Of a stretch of 64,000 bases of DNA, positions 57,266 to 64,000 are shown piece by piece. The position numbers were made by a program, and so were the translations under genes. Source of the DNA: SZUA-35 sp963781035 (GTDB taxonomy: Bacteria; Actinomycetota; Acidimicrobiia; Acidimicrobiales; SZUA-35). The notes below the pieces were generated by a model that saw nothing but the letters and a program-made list of their open reading frames with translations, had not been told where the DNA came from and searched no databases. Numbering within the stretch: position 1 is the stretch's first letter; each line of letters begins with the position of its first letter. The stretch lies in assembly GCA_963781035.1 (NCBI GenBank), contig CAWAEN010000001.1, forward strand, positions 1 through 64,000, given 5' to 3'.

Positions 57266-58177
57266 TCAGCCGAGAACCCGTCTCACTTCACCGCAGCACT
57301 CGATGGTCTCCAATGCCACGGCCTGATCCGAACTCATGTTGCGGACCATGACCTCCTCGACGCCTCGGGCTGCGAACCCTGCCAACTCTTCGGCGACGTC
57401 AGCGACGCCTCCGTAGACGAGTTGCTCACGCGGCATTCCCCGATAGCCGGTGTCGACCATGGCGTCACCCAGACGACGGGCGCGATCCCCGTCGGCGAGG
57501 ACGATCACGTCCTTGCGAACAATGATGCGTGCCGGACGGTCCTCCTCCACGCAGAATCGCTCGTAGTCGGCCTGCGAAGACGCCATCGAGTCCGGCGTCA
57601 CCGACGGAGTCGTGTACCAGGCGTCGCCGAGCCTGGCGGCGCGACGCAGGGCGACGCCGACACCGCCACCCATCCACCACTCGACGCCGTGCGGTGGCAG
57701 TGGCGAGATGCGAGCAGCCGACAATCCAAAGCGCTCGCTGTCGACGACTCGCCCGGCCAGGAGCGCCGAGATGACGCGAATGGACTCCTCGATGTCGCCA
57801 CCCCGAGTCGCAAGCGAAGCTCCCATGGCATCGAACTGGACGCTCCCCCTTCCGATACCGGTCTGGATGATGAACGGGACGTCGCTCATGGTGGCCAGGG
57901 TCGCCACCTGTTCAGCCACGAGCACTGGATGCCACAGGGGCAGGAGAAACAGGCACCCGATGGGTCGGGTCGAATCCCATTCGGCCAGCAGCCGGCCGAG
58001 CATCGGAACGTTCTGGTAGTAGGGCGACGACATCGCATGGTGATCGCCCAACGAAAGCGAATCGAGCCCGGCCTCGTTGGCCGTCCGAGCCCGCTCGATC
58101 ATGCTTCGGGCACCCGCTGCCGGGCCCGCCCCGTCCCCGTCAGGCCGGCTGGAGCTGAGCGAAATGCCGACACGCAT
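57266..58177 (-). CDS. LLM-class flavin-dependent oxidoreductase
   Basis: 303 residues from MRVGISLSSSRPDGDG, the usual start of luciferase-like monooxygenases. ARTANEAGLDSLSLGDHHAM, PIGCLFLLPLWHPVLVAEQVATLATMS and FIIQTGIGRGSVQFDAMGAS are the conserved beta/alpha units of the F420- or FMN-binding barrel, and WWMGGGVGVALRRAARLGDAW is the C-terminal signature. Actinobacterial members are often F420-dependent; the cofactor cannot be read directly. It is divergent from the PPK2 gene with 66 bases between. Confidence 0.85.
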   Translation of the reverse strand: MRVGISLSSSRPDGDGAGPAAGARSMIERARTANEAGLDSLSLGDHHAMSSPYYQNVPMLGRLLAEWDSTRPIGCLFLLPLWHPVLVAEQVATLATMSDVPFIIQTGIGRGSVQFDAMGASLATRGGDIEESIRVISALLAGRVVDSERFGLSAARISPLPPHGVEWWMGGGVGVALRRAARLGDAWYTTPSVTPDSMASSQADYERFCVEEDRPARIIVRKDVIVLADGDRARRLGDAMVDTGYRGMPREQLVYGGVADVAEELAGFAARGVEEVMVRNMSSDQAVALETIECCGEVRRVLG

Positions 58178-58243
58178 GAGGCGCAGCCTTCCACATCTCC
58201 CATGGGTCGTGACACCGAGCGTGTCGGAGTGCCACACTCGGGC

Positions 58244-59101
58244 ATGGCGAAGACCACCGAAGACGCAACCCTCCAACACCTTGCAGACTGGCCGACACCG
58301 GCCGGCGCCGAGCACTACCGATCGGACGGGCGCCTGAAGAAGGCCTACTACGAGAAGCGACTGACCGAGCTGCAGGAAGAACTCGTCACGCTCCAGCACT
58401 GGATCCAGACCAAGGGACTCCGAGTGCTCGTGATCTTCGAGGGACGCGGATCGGCAGGCAAAGGCGGTGTGATCAAGCGGATCAGTGAACGGACGAGCCC
58501 ACGGATCGTGCGGACCGAGGCCCTGCCCAAACCGACCGAACGCGAACAGACGCAGTGGTACTTCCAGCGGTACGTGCCCCTCTTGCCCTCCGGCGGCGAG
58601 ATGATTCTCTTCGACCGGAGTTGGTACAACCGGTCCAACGTCGAGTGGGTGATGGGATTCTGCTCACCGGAGCAGCACCAGGAGTTCCTGCGCACCTGCC
58701 CCGAGTTCGAACGCATGCTGGTGCGCTCCGGGGTCATCATCGTGAAGTACTGGTTCTCGATCAGCTACGAGGAACAATCTCGCCGTTTCGCAGCGCGGAA
58801 TCAGGAGCCCCTGAAGCGCTGGAAGCTCTCCGACATGGACCTCGAGGAGCACCGGCGCTACGTGCGCTATTCGATGGCAAAGGACACGACGTTCCAGCAC
58901 ACCGACATCAAGCAGGCTCCGTGGTTCGTCGTGCCTTCGGACGACAAGCGACGGGCGCGTCTCAACTGCATCAGCCATCTGCTCTCGGTGATTCCGTACG
59001 AGAACCTCGTCCCCGACCCGGTCAAGATCCCGAAGATGAAAGACGAGCCGTACATCCGCCCGCCGATCAGTGAGCAGACGCTGGTGCCGCTTCTCTACTG
59101 A
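58244..59101 (+). CDS. ppk2: Polyphosphate kinase 2
   Basis: 285 residues. Walker A VIFEGRGSAGKGGVIKRI and Walker B EMILFDRSWYNRSNVEWVMGF, with a lid around YEEQSRRFAARNQEPLKRWKLS, are the three conserved motifs of PPK2. The length and the single domain match class I PPK2, which phosphorylates nucleoside diphosphates with polyphosphate. It is the second polyphosphate-related gene in the window, with the CHAD protein. A CACACT element lies 5 bases before the ATG. Confidence 0.93.
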   Translation: MAKTTEDATLQHLADWPTPAGAEHYRSDGRLKKAYYEKRLTELQEELVTLQHWIQTKGLRVLVIFEGRGSAGKGGVIKRISERTSPRIVRTEALPKPTEREQTQWYFQRYVPLLPSGGEMILFDRSWYNRSNVEWVMGFCSPEQHQEFLRTCPEFERMLVRSGVIIVKYWFSISYEEQSRRFAARNQEPLKRWKLSDMDLEEHRRYVRYSMAKDTTFQHTDIKQAPWFVVPSDDKRRARLNCISHLLSVIPYENLVPDPVKIPKMKDEPYIRPPISEQTLVPLLY

Positions 59102-59142
59102 TCCATCGATGGGCCCGCTCGCTTCGAGACTTTTTCGCGATC

Positions 59143-59178
59143 GATGAGATATCCGTCGTGGATGAAATATCCGTTGTG
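59143..59178. repeat. Two-copy 18-bp direct repeat before the peroxiredoxin gene
   Basis: GATGAGATATCCGTCGTG is followed immediately by GATGAAATATCCGTTGTG, identical at 16 of 18 positions. It lies about 90 bases before the peroxiredoxin start and just after the PPK2 gene. Each copy contains an AT-rich core (AGATATCC). It could be a regulator binding site. Confidence 0.6.
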
Positions 59179-59267
59179 ATCAGGACGTTGATTCCTCATT
59201 GTCCGTACATTCACCCCGGTACGTTCATGATGTCCGTCGAGCGACGGACCCGACAAAGGATTTCAAC

Positions 59268-59900
59268 ATGAGCCTGCATCTTGGCGACACCGCCCCAGAC
59301 TTCACCGCAGATACCACCGATGGCGAGATGTCCTTCCATGCATGGAAGAAGGGCTCCTGGGCCGTCTTCTTCAGCCACCCCGCCGACTTCACCCCCGTGT
59401 GCACCACCGAGCTCGGCCGCACCTCGGCCCTCCAGGGCGAGTTCGCCAAGCGCAACACGAAGGCAATGGCCCTCTCGATCGACCCAATCGAGGATCACAA
59501 CCGCTGGGCGCCCGACATCGGCGAAGTCGGCGGCACCGAACTCAACTTTCCGATCGTGGCCGATCCGGATCGGCGAGTCGCCGAGCTCTACGACATGATC
59601 CACCCCGGCGAGGGCGACACCTCGACCGTCCGCTCGGTCTTCATCGTCGACCCAGCCGACAAGCTGCGGCTCATGCTCACCTATCCCAAGTCCGTCGGTC
59701 GCAACTTCGACGAGATCGTCCGAGTGATCGATGCCCTGCAGGCAACGGATCGAGACTCGATCGCAACTCCGGCCGATTGGCAGCCCGGAGACCGCGTGAT
59801 CGTGTCCCCCGGCATGTCGACCGAGGACGCGAAGTCGACATTCCAGAACGTGGTCGAGGTCAAGCCTTACCTCCGCTTCGCTGACGCCCCGTCAGCCTGA
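59268..59900 (+). CDS. 1-Cys peroxiredoxin (Prx6 type)
   Basis: 210 residues. The peroxidatic site reads FFSHPADFTPVCTTELGR, with the PxxxTxxC arrangement that holds the catalytic cysteine, and RSVFIVDPADKLRLMLTYPKSVGRN and DWQPGDRVIVSP are the Prx6 C-terminal landmarks. No resolving cysteine is visible in the C-terminal domain, so it is the 1-Cys kind. The start MSLHLGDTAPDF is preceded by AAAGGA. It is the third peroxide-removal gene in the window. Confidence 0.92.
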   Translation: MSLHLGDTAPDFTADTTDGEMSFHAWKKGSWAVFFSHPADFTPVCTTELGRTSALQGEFAKRNTKAMALSIDPIEDHNRWAPDIGEVGGTELNFPIVADPDRRVAELYDMIHPGEGDTSTVRSVFIVDPADKLRLMLTYPKSVGRNFDEIVRVIDALQATDRDSIATPADWQPGDRVIVSPGMSTEDAKSTFQNVVEVKPYLRFADAPSA

Positions 59901-59948
59901 GCTCGACGGCCAGCGGGCGGCCGAAACCGCACCGCCCCGGCCGAGGAG

Positions 59949-60626
59949 TCACGCCTTGGGGATCCGCAACACCTGTCCGACCATGATCTTGTCCGGATCG
60001 GTCAGCATCGGCTGATTTGCCTTGAAGATCTCCTGGTACCGCAGCGGATCACCGAGATACTTCCTGGCCAACTTGGACAGCGTGTCGCCGGACTTCACCG
60101 TGTGCATCGTCTGAGCACCAGCAGCAAGCTTGCGACGCGTCGCCGCTGCCTTGCGGGCCGCCGGAGTGGCCGGAGCCGCACTCCTCGCGAGCGGCTTGAC
60201 GGTGATCTTGTCGTTGACCCGACGGACGCCCTGCACATTGCCGACGGCGAGGGCGACCTTCTCACGATCCGCCTTGTTGCGGACTAGGCCATTGATCGTG
60301 GCGACGCCGTCGTCGAAGGTGACGTCGAGACGCTGGACCTTGAGCCCCAGTTGACCGACGTACTTCGTGAGTTCGACGCCCTTCGCGGCTTCACGATCGG
60401 CCTCGGCGGCCTTCAGCGACTTCTGGCGGTCGACTGCTGCCTTGGCCTTCTCCGCTGCCTTCTTCTTGGCGGCGGTGGCTTTCTTGGCGGCGCGGTCTGC
60501 GGCGATCTTGGCCTTGGTGGCCTCCTTCACCTGCGTCGCGATCTTTTCCGCTTTGTCCTTTTCCGCCTTGGTGGTGCCGATGCCGATACTGGCGCCGGCG
60601 TCCTTTGCGAAGTCGATGACTCCCAT
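59949..60626 (-). CDS. BON and LysM domain protein
   Basis: 225 residues. The N-terminal 85 are Ala/Lys-rich helices (AEKIATQVKEATKAKIAADR), the centre is a BON domain (LDVTFDDGVATINGLVRNKADREKVALAVGNVQGVRRVNDKI), and the C-terminal 50 form a LysM domain (HTVKSGDTLSKLARKYLGDPLRYQEIFKANQP). BON-LysM proteins of the YgaU/Kbp kind bind potassium or peptidoglycan. No signal peptide is visible, so it is probably cytoplasmic. An AGGAGAG site precedes the ATG. Confidence 0.88.
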   Translation of the reverse strand: MGVIDFAKDAGASIGIGTTKAEKDKAEKIATQVKEATKAKIAADRAAKKATAAKKKAAEKAKAAVDRQKSLKAAEADREAAKGVELTKYVGQLGLKVQRLDVTFDDGVATINGLVRNKADREKVALAVGNVQGVRRVNDKITVKPLARSAAPATPAARKAAATRRKLAAGAQTMHTVKSGDTLSKLARKYLGDPLRYQEIFKANQPMLTDPDKIMVGQVLRIPKA

Positions 60627-60857
60627 TGATTCCACTCTCCTGTGTGATGAGAAGACGCCCGAGAGGAGTCTCTCTGTTTGCCCGCTTCTGCGGTTCCCGG
60701 ACGACGGGCGTCCAGGAAACAGAACTTCTCTGCGGAAACGAAGCTAGTTGTTCGCCCCTGAGGGGTTCGGGATGCGGCCGCCGTCGTGGAGATCCGGCCA
60801 GACGTCGTTCGGTTCTGAGCGAGGCGGCACCCCCGATCTTCGGACACACTTGGTCCC

Positions 60858-61365
60858 ATGTTGTTGAAACCATGGCCGGCCGACTTCTTCGAGAAGAAGC
60901 GGGGCGAGAACTGCCCGCAGTGCACATCAGGCCGAGTCAGCGAGACCGAGACATGGTGTCCGCTACTACACCGGTGTCGCTGCCGACGTCTATCTCCAGC
61001 GAACGGGACCAACACCTGGGTACTCGGTCGTGGTCTTCCGCGGCCGACATGTCGGCGATCCGCAGTCGATGACGACAACCGAGCATACCGAGTTCTGGAC
61101 CGACGTGAGCGCTGCGGCACGAGCGATCGAGGCGGTGTTCGATCCGGTTCACCTGAACTTCCAGATTCTCGGCAACCAGGACCCGCACGTCCACGCCCAC
61201 GTCATCCCCCGGTACGACCCGGACCCGGCACCGTCGATGCCGCTGCCACCAGAAGCGTGGGAGGCGAGCGTCGAGTTGGAACCAAACGTGTTGAAGTCAC
61301 AACTCGACGCCCTTCGCTCACACATCGAGACGACCCGGACCGAGGGGTCGACACCGGTCAGATGA
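60858..61365 (+). pseudogene. HIT-family protein, two frameshifts
   Basis: The first frame (MLLKPWPADFFEKKRGENCPQCTSGRVSETETW) has a CxxC pair and the opening strand; then the frame slips near 60975 and again near 61020, after which YSVVVFRGRHVGDPQSMTTTEHTEFW and NFQILGNQDPHVHAHVIPRYDPD give the HxHxH nucleotide-binding motif. Corrected length is about 168 residues. HIT proteins hydrolyse nucleoside phosphoramidates or dinucleotides. The end overlaps the GyrI-like gene by 8 bases. Confidence 0.75.
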
Positions 61366-61822
61366 CTGGCCAGACGATCTTGGTTCGCCAGGTGGCCGGG
61401 TCGGGCTCGGCCGCAGGATCCGACACGTAGCACTCCCACATTCCACTTGCGGGCCGAACGCCCTGCGCTTCCATCCAGGCCTGGAGGTCGGCGTAGGTCT
61501 GCTTCATCGTTTCGAAGGGGCCGATGTGCCATGCGACGACGGCCCGACCGCCTGGCAACACGATGGGGTGGGCATCCCCGACAGCGCCCACCGTGGTTGA
61601 CACTGGGAAGCCGGCTTCGATGGTGACGGTCGCCCTCGGCACCTCCGGGTAGAACCCGAACGGCGGACCGACGATCTGCACGCCGGAGGCCTCAGCCGCG
61701 GCTGCTGCGGCCGTGAATGCACGTTCGAAGAAGGCAGGAAGGTCGGCCACAGCGACATCGCCGCGAACCGAGATGGCCTCTTGCGGCTCCAGTTCGACGA
61801 TTTCAGGGGACAGTCGAGACAT
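61358..61822 (-). CDS. GyrI-like small-molecule-binding protein
   Basis: 154 residues. The fold starts with VELEPQEAISVRGDVAVADLPAFFERAFTAAAAAAE and has the GPPFGFYPEVPRATVTIEAGFPV strand pair and IVLPGGRAVVAWHIGPFETMKQTYADLQAWM, the usual GyrI/Bacterial-transcription-activator effector-binding landmarks. There is no DNA-binding domain, so it is a stand-alone ligand-binding form. The ligand is not known. Confidence 0.82.
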   Translation of the reverse strand: MSRLSPEIVELEPQEAISVRGDVAVADLPAFFERAFTAAAAAAEASGVQIVGPPFGFYPEVPRATVTIEAGFPVSTTVGAVGDAHPIVLPGGRAVVAWHIGPFETMKQTYADLQAWMEAQGVRPASGMWECYVSDPAAEPDPATWRTKIVWPVI

Positions 61823-61906
61823 GCCCGAATCGTCCCCGATTTCGGCCCCGAGGGCCCGGGCCGTAGGTCCTGCCGCTGACCCGGACGACGGAGCCCCGCA
61901 GGATCT

Positions 61907-63217
61907 TCAATGGTGCAGCTCGCGCCCCATCCACGCCGCCGGTGACGACCCCAGCATCCGAGGGCCGTGGGGCCATGTGCCGGAGATCGGGAGGGCAGTC
62001 GTCACATCGCCGAACGGTGTCGACGTGGTGTGCATCGCCGCCGGGTCCACCGTGGGGCGCTCGGGCTCGAACCGCCGTGGACCGCCCATGACGACGAGCC
62101 AGTTGCGGGTTCGCAGCAGGGACAGCCGGGCCAGCCATGTGCCGCCCGCCTCGGCTTGGTGCTGCACGAGGCGCTCGGCGGCGAACGCGGCGAGCAGCCC
62201 GGTGCAGTAGTCGAGCGCTTGCACGGGAAGCGGGGTCGGCGACGTTCGTCCTGCCGCCGCAGCGCCGGCGAGGACGATGCCGGTCGTGGACTGCACGATC
62301 GAGTCGAAGCCGCGCCGGCCGGCCCACGGTCCGACCCAGTCGAAGGCGCAGACCTGCACAGTGACACTCCCCGGTGCAACCGAGTCGAGCGAGAAACCTC
62401 GGGCTTCGAATGCACCAGGTCGGTACGCGTCGATCCACACGTCGGCCTCATCCAGCAGACCGCGGAACGTCGTTGCACCCTCCGGAGAATCGAGTTCGAC
62501 GAACGCGTTCCGCTTGCCGGAGCCCGTCGTCAACACGCCGATCTCCACCGAAGGCAGGTGCTCCGATCCGATTCGCAACACGTCGGCGCCGTGAGCGGCG
62601 AAGGTCAGGCCGGCCACGGGACCGGCGAGCACGCGTGAACAATCGAGCACCCGTCGCCGACGTTCATGGTCTCGCGGTCGACCGTCACCGATCCGCTCGA
62701 CCGAGATCACGGGAAGCGCCGACGTTGCTGCTGCGTGCGGGTGCTCGCTCCACTCGTCGAGTGTGCGAAGCCGGGCCGAAATCAAACCCTGCTGGATCAG
62801 CACCGACTCGAGCTCGCCTGCGTCGCGTCGCAGGACCGCGGCCTGCACCGACGCACGTTCCGGTTCGCACCCGAGCTCGGCGACGATCCCGGCCGCATGG
62901 TGAGGGAAGTTGCAGTGGAACTGGATGTGGCCCCCGTCAGACGTGTCGTAGTAGCCGGACAGGTCGGCCCAGGTCGGCACGCGTTCCCCATTGAGCAGGG
63001 CATCGCCGGAACACAGCGCTACTGCCCGCTTGCGATCGAGCGTCTTCACGCCGAACGCTGCGTTCGCTGCTGCTGCCGCGGTGAACACGGCCTGATCGAC
63101 ATCGAATGCCGAGGCGAACGAGCCGTCCCCCACCAGAGCGACCGACTCGAGCGCAGGGCCGGGCACGAGCAGCTCGAGCTCGCTGAGATCAACGGCATCG
63201 TCCGACTGCTCGACCAT
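61907..63217 (-). CDS. CaiB/BaiF-family CoA-transferase
   Basis: 436 residues from MVEQSDDAVDLSEL; an earlier ATG at 63253 would add 12 residues. The conserved motifs include DCSRVLAGPVAGLTFAAHGADVLRIGSEHLPS, the LLDEADVWIDAYRPGAFEARGF segment (with the catalytic Asp position in the first part) and VCAFDWVGPWAGRRGFDSIVQSTTGIV. An N-terminal domain of about 150 residues (DGSFASAFDVDQAVFTAAAAANAAFG) precedes the transferase proper, longer than in most type III CoA-transferases. The substrate is unknown. It is divergent from the acetyltransferase. Confidence 0.85.
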   Translation of the reverse strand: MVEQSDDAVDLSELELLVPGPALESVALVGDGSFASAFDVDQAVFTAAAAANAAFGVKTLDRKRAVALCSGDALLNGERVPTWADLSGYYDTSDGGHIQFHCNFPHHAAGIVAELGCEPERASVQAAVLRRDAGELESVLIQQGLISARLRTLDEWSEHPHAAATSALPVISVERIGDGRPRDHERRRRVLDCSRVLAGPVAGLTFAAHGADVLRIGSEHLPSVEIGVLTTGSGKRNAFVELDSPEGATTFRGLLDEADVWIDAYRPGAFEARGFSLDSVAPGSVTVQVCAFDWVGPWAGRRGFDSIVQSTTGIVLAGAAAAGRTSPTPLPVQALDYCTGLLAAFAAERLVQHQAEAGGTWLARLSLLRTRNWLVVMGGPRRFEPERPTVDPAAMHTTSTPFGDVTTALPISGTWPHGPRMLGSSPAAWMGRELHH

Positions 63218-63293
63218 CGCCCAACTATCGGCTGGTCGACCGGGGAACGCCAATCATGATCGCGTCGACGTTGATCGGCGCGACCATGGGTCC

Positions 63294-63839
63294 ATGTCCG
63301 AACCAATTGAGCTTGCGGGTGAACGGGTCCGGCTCGACTCGACTGTCGCCGAAGATGGGCCGGCTCTCATTGCCATTCGCAGGACCGACCAGGTGCGCCG
63401 ATGGTGGCGAGGCAAGGACTTCGAGGCGGAGTTTACTGAAGACCTATCGGACGACGAGGGGATCCAACTCACGATCAGAGCAGCGGATCGGATCATCGGA
63501 ATGATCCAGTTCAGTGAGGAGGAGGACGCCGACTACCGGCACGCCTCGGTTGACGTCTACATCGACCCGTCCCTTCATCGCCGGGGCTACGCCAGCGACG
63601 CGATCCGGACGCTTGCCGACTACCTCTTCGACCAGCGAGGCCATCATCGACTGACGATCGACCCGGCGGTCGCGAATCGTCCAGCGATCAGCTGCTACGC
63701 CTCGATCGGGTTCCAGCCGGTCGGTGTCATGCGCGCCTACGAGCGCAACGCCGACGGCACGTGGGCGAACGGACTCCTGATGGAGATGCTCGCGAGCGAT
63801 CGGACGCGCTCCCGCCGAACACATTCGCCCCAACGATGA
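63294..63839 (+). CDS. GNAT-family N-acetyltransferase
   Basis: 181 residues. The start MSEPIELAGERVRLDSTVAEDGPALIAI and the acetyl-CoA loop DPSLHRRGYASDAIRTLADYLF (RxxGYA) are typical of the RimJ/aminoglycoside 6'-acetyltransferase branch, and HRLTIDPAVANRPAISCYASIGFQPVGVMRAYER is the C-terminal half. The acceptor is not known. A basic tail follows (RTRSRRTHSPQR). Confidence 0.85.
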   Translation: MSEPIELAGERVRLDSTVAEDGPALIAIRRTDQVRRWWRGKDFEAEFTEDLSDDEGIQLTIRAADRIIGMIQFSEEEDADYRHASVDVYIDPSLHRRGYASDAIRTLADYLFDQRGHHRLTIDPAVANRPAISCYASIGFQPVGVMRAYERNADGTWANGLLMEMLASDRTRSRRTHSPQR

Positions 63840-63887
63840 TCTGAGGCAGCGTCACCGGCGGCAAGCGCCGCCGAGAATCGCGCTCCG

Positions 63888-64000
63888 TCAGCCGATGATC
63901 TCGAAGGCTGCCGCGAGCTCGACGCCCAACGCTTCGCCGATCGATGTTGCCGGTCCTCGTAGGAAGGCATCTGGCGAGGCCAAGTCACCCCCGAGATTGT
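63888..64000 (-). CDS. C-terminal end of an unidentified gene (partial)
   Basis: The minus strand is open from the window edge to a TGA at 63888-63890 and codes 36 residues ending IGEALGVELAAAFEIIG. Composition is that of a normal protein, but the piece is too short for a name. Confidence 0.5.
   Translation of the reverse strand, partial: NLGGDLASPDAFLRGPATSIGEALGVELAAAFEIIG

Overview
The window is high-GC DNA, about two thirds G+C by eye, from an actinobacterium. An Acidimicrobiia (Ilumatobacter-like) source is my best guess. Supporting traits are an actinobacterial type 6-phosphofructokinase, a FurA/KatG pair, a DUF3040 protein, a mycofactocin locus and many apparently leaderless genes. 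No database search was possible, so the taxonomic placement is inference.

Layout. 0-11 kb is intact housekeeping: DUF4129 tail, DUF3040 protein, DNA polymerase IV coupled to a Nudix hydrolase, inositol monophosphatase, a two-component system with a GerMN lipoprotein, galactokinase/phosphofructokinase, glycerol kinase, and a TetR regulator behind a 16-bp palindrome. 11-17.6 kb carries a deleted amidotransferase remnant, ROK glucokinase, an SMC-like coiled-coil protein, a START-like protein, a PimB-like glycosyltransferase and epoxyqueuosine reductase. 17.6-21.3 kb is an accessory strip with a VOC protein, a broken DUF222/HNH gene, a broken aminoglycoside-phosphotransferase-like gene and two arrays of one short repeat family in opposite orientations. 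21.3-31.6 kb holds the most interesting locus: mftA-mftB-mftC, a CoxL-type molybdenum hydroxylase subunit, mftE, an NDMA-type alcohol dehydrogenase, a MoxR/CoxD-like AAA+ ATPase, a VWA/CoxE-like protein and mftF. The usual mftD is not between mftC and mftE. 31.6-41.1 kb carries a coiled-coil NYN protein, a DEDDh/GIY-YIG nuclease, trpD, rubrerythrin, katG-furA and the RNase P RNA. 41.1-47.7 kb is decayed or error-rich: CNNM transporter, CYTH, CHAD, GMC oxidoreductase and Gfo/Idh gene. 47.7-56.4 kb is mostly clean: TauD-like dioxygenase, phosphatase, class A PBP, serine protease, PilZ and membrane proteins. 56.4-64 kb holds a LiaF-like protein, LLM flavin enzyme, PPK2, peroxiredoxin, BON/LysM protein, HIT protein, GyrI-like protein, CoA-transferase and acetyltransferase.

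How the genes work together. In the mycofactocin locus, MftB/C/E would mature the MftA tail, MftF would glycosylate it, and the alcohol dehydrogenase would be its client. The molybdenum hydroxylase and the AAA+/VWA pair could oxidise the resulting aldehyde and mature the enzyme; that part is inference. FurA/KatG, rubrerythrin and peroxiredoxin form the oxidative stress set.

Caution. About twenty genes between 11 and 61 kb are cut by one-base frameshifts, several at G or C runs, while neighbours are perfect. Many are probably sequence errors, so the type 'pseudogene' here means 'broken as written'. Frameshift positions are approximate.
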